Assembly (NCBI RefSeq): GCF_004187715.1
Contig: NZ_QZWF01000021.1
Location: 1 to 64,000, forward strand
Length of the DNA: 64,000 nt
DNA from: Streptomyces sp. F001
GTDB lineage: Bacteria; Actinomycetota; Actinomycetes; Streptomycetales; Streptomycetaceae
Direction: 5' to 3'
The translations under genes and the position numbers were made by a program. Under the pieces are notes generated by a model. That model saw nothing but the letters and a program-made list of their open reading frames with translations, had not been told where the DNA came from and made no database searches. Of this stretch, positions 56,912-64,000 are shown piece after piece. The first letter of the stretch is position 1. Each line of letters starts with the position of its first letter.

Positions 56912-58383
56912 GCGCCGGCCTCCTCGAACAGCGCCCGCACCGCGGCCCCGCAGTAGAAGCCCTGGCAGCGGCCCGCCCGGGCGCGGGTGCGGCGGCGCAG
57001 TCCGTCGAGGGTGCGCGGCGGGATCGTAGCGGCGAGGGCGTCGCGGATCTCGCCGCGCGAGACGCGTTCGCAGTGGCAGACGAGGGTGCCGTACTGCGGG
57101 TCGGCGGCGATGAGGTCGGGGCGCTGGTACGGGCGGGGGAAGGCCTCGCCGAGGTTCGGCATGCGCACCGGCTCCAGCTCCCGTTCGGGACCCGGGTCGA
57201 GGCCCGTCTCGGTGAGCAGTCCGGTGACGTGCTCGGCGATGGCGAGCGAGGCGGTCAGGCCGGTCGAGCGGATGCCGCCGACGGTGACGTACGCCTGCTC
57301 GGGGTGGGCGCGGATGCGGTAGTCGTCGTGCCCGGTGGCGGCGCGCAGACCGGCGTAGACGGCGGTGACCTCCTCGTCGAGCAGCGCGGGCAGGATGCGG
57401 CGGCCCTTGTCGCGCAGGCCGGCCAGCGCGTCGGCGGTGGAGCCGGTGGCCCGCTTGTCGTGCAGGTCCTCTGCGGTGGGGCCGAGCAGGACGTTGCCGT
57501 AGACGGTGGGGGCGACGAGGACGCCCTTGCCGAGGGCCGTGGGGACGGGGAGGAGGAGGTGGTGGACCAGGGTGCGGGCGAACTTGTCGAAGACGAGGAG
57601 CTGGCCGCGGCGCGGGGTGACGGTGAAGTCGTCGTGGCCGAGCTGTGCGTCGAGTGTGTCGGCGTGCAGTCCGGCCGCGTTGACGAGCCGGCGGGCGCGC
57701 AGGGCACCTCGGGACGTCTTCAGCACATGGCTGCCGTCCTGCCGGCTCGCCTGCTCCACCCGGCAGTTGAGGTGCAGGTCGACCCCGTGACGGACCGCCT
57801 GGGTGGCGTACGCCAGGGTCGTCGTCCAGGGGCAGATGATGCTCTCGCCGGGCACGTGCAGGGCACCGCGGGCGCCCGGGCCGAGGCGGGGTTCGCGGGC
57901 GTACAGCTCGGCGGGGCCGAGCAGGCGGGCGGCGTGGTACTCGTTGCGTTCGGCCTTCTCGGCGAGCCGGGGCAGCGCGGCGAGCTGTTCCTCGTCCCAG
58001 GCGACGAGCAGGGCGCCGACCGGTTCGACGGGGATGCCGGACTCGGCGGCGTACGCGGCGAGTTGCCGGGCGCCCTCGCGGACCAGCCGTGCCTCCAGCG
58101 ATCCGGGCACCGCGTCGAACCCGGTGTGCAGGATGGCGGTGTTGGCCTTGGACGTGCCCTGACCGACGTCGTCCTGGGCCTCGACGAGGGCGACGCGCAG
58201 GCGTGGGTGCCGGGCGAGGGCGCGGGCGACGGCGCTGCCGACGACACCGGCACCGATGATCGCCACGTCGTACGTCACGGCGGGCAGCGGCCCCCGCTCG
58301 GTGACCGTCGTCCGGCCGTCGAGCTGCCCCGTCTCGGCACCCGTCATACGGACATCACGCTGCCCCGCCTCGGCACCCGTCAT
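56908..58383 (-). CDS. GlpA-like FAD-dependent dehydrogenase with BFD-type [2Fe-2S] domain
   Basis: A 491-residue DAO-fold enzyme. YDVAIIGAGVVGSAVARALA is near residue 38, GQGTSKANTAILHTGFDAVP near residue 73, and TVGGIRSTGLTASLAIAEHV near residue 365. The C-terminal 80 residues form a bacterioferritin-associated-ferredoxin-like domain with CHCERVSRGEI and CQGFYCG (CxC...CxxxxC), as in GlpA. The substrate is probably glycerol 3-phosphate or a similar polyol phosphate. The ATG at 58383 overlaps the kinase stop by 4 nt. MTGAE is repeated at the start, so translation could also begin at the second ATG at 58347. Confidence 0.85.
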   Translation of the reverse strand: MTGAEAGQRDVRMTGAETGQLDGRTTVTERGPLPAVTYDVAIIGAGVVGSAVARALARHPRLRVALVEAQDDVGQGTSKANTAILHTGFDAVPGSLEARLVREGARQLAAYAAESGIPVEPVGALLVAWDEEQLAALPRLAEKAERNEYHAARLLGPAELYAREPRLGPGARGALHVPGESIICPWTTTLAYATQAVRHGVDLHLNCRVEQASRQDGSHVLKTSRGALRARRLVNAAGLHADTLDAQLGHDDFTVTPRRGQLLVFDKFARTLVHHLLLPVPTALGKGVLVAPTVYGNVLLGPTAEDLHDKRATGSTADALAGLRDKGRRILPALLDEEVTAVYAGLRAATGHDDYRIRAHPEQAYVTVGGIRSTGLTASLAIAEHVTGLLTETGLDPGPERELEPVRMPNLGEAFPRPYQRPDLIAADPQYGTLVCHCERVSRGEIRDALAATIPPRTLDGLRRRTRARAGRCQGFYCGAAVRALFEEAGA

Positions 58384-59819
58384 GCGGGCGTCCCGTCGAG
58401 GAGCGCAGCGACGGCGCGGCGGAATGCCGCGAGGCGCTCGGCGGCCTCGTCGGCGGTGATGCGCGGCTCGTACACGGCGGCCGGTTTCCAGTCGGGCAGC
58501 GCCTCGGCGACTGTCAGGCCGGGCTCCGCGCCGAGCCGGGCCAGCACGCCCACGCCGAGGGCGGTCGCATCGGGCAGCGCGGACACCTCGACGGGGAGTT
58601 GCAGCAGGTCGGCCTGGGTCTGCATGAGGAGTGTGGAACGGGTGAGTCCGCCGTCCACGCGCAGCGCCGCCGGCGGACTGCCCAGGTCCGTCGCGGCCGT
58701 GTCGGCGAGGTCGACGACCTGAGCCGCGAGGCCCTCGCACAGGGCGCGCACCACATGCCCGGGGGTGGTGTCGAGGCCGAGGCCGGTGAGCGATCCGCGC
58801 AGGTCGCCGCGCCACCAGGGGGCGGCGAGCCCGGCCAGTGCGGGGACGAAGGTGACGCCCCCGCTGTCGGGCACCGAGGCGCCGACGGGGTCGAGGTCGG
58901 CGGCGCCCTTGATGACGCCGAGGTCGGTGAGCCAGCGCACGGCGGACGCGGCCGTGTACACCTGGCCGTCCAGGCAGTAGGCGGTGCGTCCGCCGAGCCG
59001 CCAGGCGACACAGCTGACCAGGCCGGAGTTGCCGCGCCGGGGGGTGTCACCGGTGTGCGCGAGCAGGAACGCGCCGGTCCCGTAGGTGCACTTGGCGCCG
59101 CCGGGTTCGGTGATGTGCTGGGCGAGCAGGGCGGCCTGCTGGTCGACGATCAGGCCGGTGAGCGGGGTCCGGGGGCCGAAGGCGGTGGTGGTGCCGACGG
59201 GGCCGGCGGTGTCGACGACGTCGGGGAGCCGTTCGCCGGACAGCCCGTAGAGGTCCAGTGCCCGGGGCGACCACTGGACGCGGTCGAGGTCGAGCAGCTG
59301 GGTGCGGCCGGCGGTGGCGGCGTCCGTGACACAGGCGCCGGTGAGCCGGTGGACGAGCCAGGCGTCGCTGGTGGTGACGACTCCCTCGCGGGTGCGGTTG
59401 CGTCGTATCCACGCCATCTTGGGCGCGGCGAAGTACGGGTCGACCGGCAGGCCCGTCAGCTGCCTCAACTCGTCCTCGTGCGGGGCGAGTTCGGCGCACA
59501 CGGGCTCGGCGCGGCGGTCCTGCCAGACGAGCGCGTCGGTCAGCGGGCGGCCGGTGCCGGGGTCCCAGGCGAGCACGGTCTCGCCCTGGTTGGCCAGGCC
59601 CAGCGCCACGACCGGCTCGCGCGCCTCGGCCAGCGCGCGGCGGCCGGCGTCGACCACCGAGTCGTACAGCTGGGCCGGATCGACCTCGACCAGGCCGCCG
59701 GGCAGAAAACGGGGCCGTACGGCGGCGAATCCGGTACCGATGACGCCGCGTTCGGGGCAGACCACCAGCGCCTTGGTGCCGGACGTGCCCTGGTCGACGG
59801 CGAGCACCGGACCTGTCAT
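58380..59819 (-). CDS. Glycerol-kinase-like FGGY carbohydrate kinase
   Basis: A 479-residue FGGY kinase. AVDQGTSGTKALVV (phosphate 1) is near residue 6, LGLANQGETVLAWDPGTGRP near residue 74 with VWQDRRAEP after it, TGLIVDQQAALLAQ near residue 228, YGTGAFLLAHTG near residue 254 and ALRVDGGLTRSTLLMQTQAD (adenosine motif) near residue 370. These features are those of glycerol kinase. The product would be glycerol 3-phosphate, feeding the two oxidoreductase subunits in the same operon. AGGGGG precedes the ATG at 59819. The upstream 130 bp contain two TTGACGG repeats on the minus strand. Confidence 0.88.
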   Translation of the reverse strand: MTGPVLAVDQGTSGTKALVVCPERGVIGTGFAAVRPRFLPGGLVEVDPAQLYDSVVDAGRRALAEAREPVVALGLANQGETVLAWDPGTGRPLTDALVWQDRRAEPVCAELAPHEDELRQLTGLPVDPYFAAPKMAWIRRNRTREGVVTTSDAWLVHRLTGACVTDAATAGRTQLLDLDRVQWSPRALDLYGLSGERLPDVVDTAGPVGTTTAFGPRTPLTGLIVDQQAALLAQHITEPGGAKCTYGTGAFLLAHTGDTPRRGNSGLVSCVAWRLGGRTAYCLDGQVYTAASAVRWLTDLGVIKGAADLDPVGASVPDSGGVTFVPALAGLAAPWWRGDLRGSLTGLGLDTTPGHVVRALCEGLAAQVVDLADTAATDLGSPPAALRVDGGLTRSTLLMQTQADLLQLPVEVSALPDATALGVGVLARLGAEPGLTVAEALPDWKPAAVYEPRITADEAAERLAAFRRAVAALLDGTPA

Positions 59820-60079
59820 CGAGCCCCCTGTCGGCTTCTGGTCGATCACGGTTCGACAGCCTGCCGTCGCCCGCCACACCCCGTCAAGCGACGCTGACTC
59901 ACCGTCAATCACGCTTTGACACGAGCCAGTTCCCAGGGATCGGGGAAAGCGGAGGTGAATGCGGAACCTCCGCCTCTATAGTGACCGCCGACCACGCGAT
60001 CTCCTCAACCGCCGCTCGGGGGAGCCCTGTTGTTACTCCACCCTGCCGTCCGGACCCGCCCGCCCACCGGGGCGGGGGG
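59820..60079. promoter_or_regulatory. Divergent region between the kinase operon and the helical protein gene
   Basis: On the minus strand, GATTGACGG and GCTTGACGG are repeated about 22 bp apart upstream of the kinase. They may be half-sites of a regulator or alternative -35 elements. On the plus strand a GGCGGGGGG sequence precedes the next gene. Confidence 0.35.
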
Positions 60080-61072
60080 ATGATGGCCAGAGACGGAGCA
60101 CGACCCGCCTACGATCCCGCCGGACCCGACAGTGCGCTGCGCACCGCGCTTCAGGAGGTGCGCACCGGACGCTGGATGTCGATGCGCACGCTGCTCGCGG
60201 CGACCGCGACCTGGGGGCAGTGGACCCAGCGCACACAGATCCTGGCCGCCGCGGCCGCCGGCACCGACGTGGTGCGGGCCTGGCTCGCCGAGGAACCGGA
60301 CAGCGTCCCGGCCGCGGTGATGCAGGCCCGGGTGGGGGTGGAGCGGGCGCTACGGGCGGCCCGGGACGACCATCGCCGTACGCAGGAGCTGTGGCACGAG
60401 GCCTGGCTGGCGAGCGACACGGCGTCCCGCGCGGCCCCGCACGACCCGGTCCCATGGGTGTGCCTGCTGGCGCTGGCCCGGCTGGACCGCGAGCAGCGCT
60501 GGGACGAGCACCGGGTGGCGCCGCCGGAGCCGATGCTGCCGCCGGGCCCGTGGGGGCTGCTGGCCCAGGCCCACAAACGCGATCCGTACAACCGCGAGGC
60601 CCACCATCGCATGGTGCAGTTCCTGTACGCGCGCTCGGCGTCGGGGCGGCTGGCGGAGGCGGTCGGCTTCGCCCACTGGGCCGCCGACGGGGCACCGCCG
60701 GGCTCCGCGCTGCATGTGCTGCCGCTGTACGTGCGGGTCGAGCGCTACCGGCGGGCCGGCGGGCGGGACGCCGCGCTCGATCTGCACTGGGTCGCCGAGG
60801 ACGCCACCCGCGAGGCACGCCGGGCCTTCCAGGGCTGGTTCGAGCTCACCACCGCCGCCGAACGCTCCCCGCTGGACCTCAACCACCTCGCCCACGCCCT
60901 GTGGGGCGCCCTCCAGTTCCCGGAGGCGGCCCGGGTGTTCGACGCCATCGGCCCGTACTACGCGCCCCTGCCCTGGGCCTGCCGCACCTCCGATCCGGCC
61001 GATCACGCCCAGGCCGTGGACGTCTTCCTGCAGGCCCGCGCCCGCAGCCGCTCCGCCGCCCAACGCCCCTGA
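60080..61072 (+). CDS. Uncharacterised helical (TPR-like) protein
   Basis: 330 residues from ATG 60080 (a second ATG follows directly). I do not recognise a named domain. The protein is made of amphipathic helices rich in Ala, Arg and Trp, with repeated patterns such as PVPWVCLLALARLDREQRWD, GLLAQAHKRDPYNREAHHRM and LNHLAHALWGALQFPEAARV, suggesting TPR-like helical hairpins. There is no signal peptide or membrane helix, so it is cytoplasmic. It is 30 bp upstream of an amino-acid permease on the same strand, so the two are probably co-transcribed. That pairing is the best clue to its role. Confidence 0.75.
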   Translation: MMARDGARPAYDPAGPDSALRTALQEVRTGRWMSMRTLLAATATWGQWTQRTQILAAAAAGTDVVRAWLAEEPDSVPAAVMQARVGVERALRAARDDHRRTQELWHEAWLASDTASRAAPHDPVPWVCLLALARLDREQRWDEHRVAPPEPMLPPGPWGLLAQAHKRDPYNREAHHRMVQFLYARSASGRLAEAVGFAHWAADGAPPGSALHVLPLYVRVERYRRAGGRDAALDLHWVAEDATREARRAFQGWFELTTAAERSPLDLNHLAHALWGALQFPEAARVFDAIGPYYAPLPWACRTSDPADHAQAVDVFLQARARSRSAAQRP

Positions 61073-61102
61073 CGCCCCCTTCCCCCCTCCTGGAGGTTCC
61101 GC

Positions 61103-62620
61103 ATGCCCCCCACCCCCGACGGCGTCCAGCAGCAGGACGAGGAACAGCGCCTGCGCGAACTGGGCTACAAACCCGTGCTCGCCCGCCGCATGGGCGGCTT
61201 CGGCAACTTCGCGATCAGCTTCTCGGTGATCTCCATCCTGTCCGGCTGCATGACCCTGTACGGCTTCGGCATGGGCGCGGGCGGTCCCGCGGTGATGCTG
61301 TGGGGCTGGGCGGGTGTCGGCCTGTTCGTGCTGTGCGTGGGGCTCGCGCTGGCGGAGGTCACCAGCGCGTATCCCACGTCCGGCGCCCTGTACTACATGG
61401 CCGACCGGCTCGGCGGGCGCCGCTGGGGCTGGTACACGGGCTGGCTGAACCTGCTCGGCCTGCTCGGCGCGATCGCCGGCATCGACTACGGGGCCGCGCT
61501 GTTCACCGGCGCGTTCATGAACCTCCAGTGGGGCTTCGAGCCGACGCCGGAGAAGACGATGCTCATCTTCGTCGTGATCCTGCTGCTGCACGCCACGCTG
61601 AACCTGTTCGGCGTACGCCTGGTGAGCGTGCTCAACTCGATCAGCGTGTGGTGGCACCTCGCCGGTGTCGCCCTCATCGTCGGCGTACTGGCCGTCGTCC
61701 CCGACCACCACCAGTCGCCGTCCTTCGTCTTCACCGAGTTCGTCAACGAGACCGGCTGGGAGAACCCGGTCTACGTCGCCGCGATCGGCCTGCTGCTCGC
61801 CCAGTACACCTTCTCCGGCTACGACGCCTCCGCCCACCTGTCCGAGGAGACCGCCAACGCGTCGGTGTCGGCGGCCCGCGGCATCGTCCGCGCCATCTGG
61901 GTCTCCTGGATCGCGGGCTTCGTGCTGCTCGCGGGCCTGACCTTCGCCATCCAGGACTACGACGCCACGCGGGCCAGCGAGACCGGGGTGCCGCCCGCGC
62001 AGATCCTGCTCGACGGCCTCGGTACCGACGGCGCGAGCGCGCTGCTGCTCGTGGTCATCGTCGCCCAGCTGTTCTGCGGCAACGCCGAGGTCGCGGCGGC
62101 CAGCCGGATGGTGTTCGCGTTCAGCCGCGACCGGGCCCTGCCCGGCTCGGAGCTGTGGCGCAAGGTCAGCAGCCGCACCCAGACGCCGGTCGCCGCCGTG
62201 TGGCTGTCGGTGGCGGTCGCCTGCGTGCTCGCCCTGCCGTCCCTGTACTCGACGACGGCGTACGGCGCGGTCACCGCCATCAACGTCATCGGCATCACGC
62301 CCGCTTACGTCATCCCCGTGTTCCTGCGGCTGCGGGCCGGTGACCGCTTCCAGCGGGGGCCGTGGCACCTGGGCCGGTGGAGCCGGCCGATCGGCTGGAT
62401 CGCGGTGGTGTGGGTGGCCTGTGTCACGGTGCTGTTCTGCCTGCCGCAGTCGTCGCCGGTGACGGTCGACACGATGAACTACGCCTCGGTCGCCCTCGCC
62501 GTCGTACTGGTCCTCGCCACGGTGTGGTGGTTCGTGGCCCGCCGTTCGTACGGAACGCCCACCACCACGGCGTACGGCGACGACCGTGAACAGGCCGAAC
62601 TGGCCGAGGGGATCGTCTGA
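61103..62620 (+). CDS. APC-family amino-acid/GABA-type permease
   Basis: 505 residues with about twelve membrane helices. The opening LRELGYKPVLARRMGGFGNF, ISFSVISILSGCM is characteristic of the amino acid/choline transporter (BAT1/UGA4) group. AYPTSGALYYMADRLGGRRW follows, with SGYDASAHLSEETANASVSA near residue 245 as the substrate-site helix. The likely substrate is GABA, a polyamine or an amino acid. TGGAGGTTCCGC provides a good ribosome binding site. It follows the helical protein gene closely. Confidence 0.9.
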   Translation: MPPTPDGVQQQDEEQRLRELGYKPVLARRMGGFGNFAISFSVISILSGCMTLYGFGMGAGGPAVMLWGWAGVGLFVLCVGLALAEVTSAYPTSGALYYMADRLGGRRWGWYTGWLNLLGLLGAIAGIDYGAALFTGAFMNLQWGFEPTPEKTMLIFVVILLLHATLNLFGVRLVSVLNSISVWWHLAGVALIVGVLAVVPDHHQSPSFVFTEFVNETGWENPVYVAAIGLLLAQYTFSGYDASAHLSEETANASVSAARGIVRAIWVSWIAGFVLLAGLTFAIQDYDATRASETGVPPAQILLDGLGTDGASALLLVVIVAQLFCGNAEVAAASRMVFAFSRDRALPGSELWRKVSSRTQTPVAAVWLSVAVACVLALPSLYSTTAYGAVTAINVIGITPAYVIPVFLRLRAGDRFQRGPWHLGRWSRPIGWIAVVWVACVTVLFCLPQSSPVTVDTMNYASVALAVVLVLATVWWFVARRSYGTPTTTAYGDDREQAELAEGIV

Positions 62621-62816
62621 GCGGCTCTCTTGTGCTGCAGTGCGCGGTACGAACTGCGGTACCGGATGAGGCAGGATGAGCGGTCGCGCCAGACGTCGAG
62701 AGGGCTGTCCGGCGCGACCGCACATCACGGAAGCGAGCAGGTGACCACGTGACGAGACTTCACATCCGGCCGTCGGCGAGGAATGTCCCCGCGGATCTTC
62801 TCCCCGGAGGTGACCG
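62621..62816. other. Intergenic region before the MscS gene
   Basis: Presumed promoter region of the channel gene. CCCCGGAGGTGACC before 62817 is its ribosome binding site. No other signal was identified. Confidence 0.35.
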
Positions 62817-63911
62817 GTGAACCGCGAACTCACCATGAACGACCTGGTCATCGCCGGAATCGCCGTGGCCGCGGGCCTGTTGGCGGCCTTCCTGCTGCGC
62901 ATGCTGCTGCGCTGGCTGGGCAAGCACGCGGACCGCACCCGCTGGACCGGCGACGAGGTCATCGTGGACGCACTGCGGACCGTGGTGCCGTGGGCCGCGG
63001 TCGTGGGCGGCGCGGCGGCCGCGGGGGCGGCGCTGCCGCTCACCAGGACGGTGCAGCGCAACGTCAACCAGGGCCTGACCGTCCTGCTCATCCTCGTCGT
63101 GACGATCGCGGCGGCCCGGATGGTCGCCGGCCTGATCCGGACGGTCACCCAGTCCCGCTCCGGAGTCGCCGGGTCGGCGACGATCTTCGTCAACATCACC
63201 CGGGTCGTGGTCCTGGCCATCGGCTGCCTGGTGGTGCTGCAGACGCTGGGCATCTCCATAGCCCCGCTGCTCACCGCCCTGGGTGTGGGCGGTCTGGCGG
63301 TGGCACTCGCCCTCCAGGACACGCTTGCCAACCTCTTCGCGGGCATCCACATCCTGGCCTCGAAGACCGTCCAGCCCGGCGACTACATCCGGCTGAGCAG
63401 CGGCGAGGAGGGCTATGTCACCGACATCAACTGGCGGCAGACCACTATCCGCAACCTCTCCAACAACCTGGTCATCATCCCCAACGGGCAGCTGGCGGGG
63501 ACGAACATGACCAACTACAACCGCCCCGAGCAGGACCTCACCATCCTGGTCCAGGCGGGCGTCGCCTACGACAGTGATCTGGAGCACGTCGAGCGCGTGA
63601 CCCTCGAAGTGATCTCCGAGGTGATGACCGAGATCACCGGCGCCGTCCCGGACCATGAGCCGGCGGTGCGGTTCCACACCTTCGGCGACTCGCGCATCGG
63701 TTTCACGATCATCCTGGGCGTCGGCGAGTTCAGCGACCAGTTCCGGATCAAGCACGAGTTCATCAAGCGCCTGCACCGGCGCTACCGCGAGGAGGGCATC
63801 CGCATCCCGGCCCCGACGCGAACGGTGGCGATCCAGCAGAGCGGCACCCCGCTGCCCGACGCGGTCATCCCGGCCCCACGACCCAGCACCCACGATCACG
63901 AGATATCTTGA
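62817..63911 (+). CDS. Small-conductance mechanosensitive channel (MscS family)
   Basis: 364 residues. Two or three N-terminal membrane helices are followed by the pore helix TALGVGGLAVALALQDTLAN near residue 160 with the Ala/Gly packing pattern. Next comes the MscS beta domain (IHILASKTVQPGDYIRLSSG, WRQTTIRNLSNNLVIIPNGQ) and the C-terminal alpha/beta cage. It releases solutes on hypo-osmotic shock. I use the GTG at 62817 because GGAGG is well placed. An ATG six codons later is the alternative. Confidence 0.9.
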   Translation: MNRELTMNDLVIAGIAVAAGLLAAFLLRMLLRWLGKHADRTRWTGDEVIVDALRTVVPWAAVVGGAAAAGAALPLTRTVQRNVNQGLTVLLILVVTIAAARMVAGLIRTVTQSRSGVAGSATIFVNITRVVVLAIGCLVVLQTLGISIAPLLTALGVGGLAVALALQDTLANLFAGIHILASKTVQPGDYIRLSSGEEGYVTDINWRQTTIRNLSNNLVIIPNGQLAGTNMTNYNRPEQDLTILVQAGVAYDSDLEHVERVTLEVISEVMTEITGAVPDHEPAVRFHTFGDSRIGFTIILGVGEFSDQFRIKHEFIKRLHRRYREEGIRIPAPTRTVAIQQSGTPLPDAVIPAPRPSTHDHEIS

Positions 63912-63948
63912 TGTCGAGCAATGTTGCAGACGTGGAGCGGAGCACCCG

Positions 63949-64000
63949 GTGACTGACTCGACCATCATCTATACGCACACTGACGAGGCCCCGGCCCTGG
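63949..64000 (+). CDS. icd: Monomeric NADP-isocitrate dehydrogenase, first 17 codons (runs off right edge)
   Basis: From the GTG at 63949 the translation is VTDSTIIYTHTDEAPAL, the characteristic opening of the large monomeric isocitrate dehydrogenase of actinomycetes and some proteobacteria. GGAGCGGAGCACCCG precedes the start. Only 52 bases are visible, so the call depends on this short but distinctive peptide. Confidence 0.72.
   Translation, partial: MTDSTIIYTHTDEAPAL

Noticed and set aside
60350..63352. 1000-codon minus-strand open frame.
   Set aside because: It is the complement of the permease and channel genes. Its composition is artefactual and no domain is recognisable.

Overview
The window looks like chromosomal DNA of a Streptomyces-type actinomycete. 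It is very GC-rich with strong third-position GC bias. GTG starts and 1-4 nt stop/start overlaps are common, and it carries F420-type luciferase-like oxidoreductases, a probable monomeric isocitrate dehydrogenase start, Tat signals and many TetR/MarR/LacI/MmyB-type regulators. No rRNA, tRNA, CRISPR array or biosynthetic megagene was seen. The region is accessory in character: catabolic operons with their own regulators, separated by IS remnants and gene fragments.

Layout. 1-5.7 kb: a minus-strand operon for a Tat-exported molybdenum aldehyde oxidoreductase of the PaoABC type, with its XdhC/PaoD chaperone, running into moaA at the left edge. Its [2Fe-2S] gene carries an in-frame amber codon. 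5.9-9.9 kb: an RsbW-like ATPase, a YCII/DGPF protein translationally coupled to an ECF42-type sigma factor, then MarR and IclR regulators. 10-17.5 kb: an SDR fragment, an amidohydrolase, an amino-acid permease beheaded by an IS701-type transposase, an Rrf2/SDR pair with nested operators, an IS5 fragment and an IS701-type element with 22-bp inverted ends. 17.5-22.85 kb: a second, same-orientation copy of the aldehyde oxidoreductase operon, with intact [2Fe-2S] gene and a 31-codon moaA stub.

22.9-36.1 kb: an MmyB-type regulator relic and MFS exporter; an IS200/605 TnpB remnant next to another regulator relic; a four-gene operon (MBL hydrolase, amidohydrolase, PEP-mutase/isocitrate-lyase-like enzyme, TetR) divergent from an F420-type luciferase-like enzyme; a 5'-truncated second luciferase-like gene; a BBE-type FAD oxidase divergent from TetR; an alcohol dehydrogenase stub; and a second MFS exporter divergent from the only intact MmyB-type regulator. 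36.1-37.0 kb is a graveyard of gene fragments.

37.0-44.8 kb: a plant-glycoside module (secreted GH78 alpha-L-rhamnosidase, sugar ABC importer, LacI regulator). 44.8-46.4 kb: decayed esterase and LacI genes. 46.4-51.7 kb: a vanillate/aromatic-aldehyde module (vanA, a small CHCGA protein, vanB, MarR, aldehyde dehydrogenase, zinc alcohol dehydrogenase). 51.7-53.6 kb: an ABC exporter whose promoter contains a SoxR-type box. 53.7-64 kb: a flippase-like membrane protein, a crotonase, a glycerol-kinase/GlpA-like/GlpB-like operon, a helical protein with an APC permease, an MscS channel and the start of a monomeric isocitrate dehydrogenase.

Taken together (inference), the genes suit life on plant material: release of rhamnose from glycosides, oxidation of aromatic alcohols and aldehydes to acids, vanillate demethylation, and export of toxic redox-active compounds. 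The most notable structures are the duplicated Pao operon with one copy decaying, a family of MmyB-regulator relics sharing an upstream G-tract dyad, and several well-formed operator and hairpin sites.
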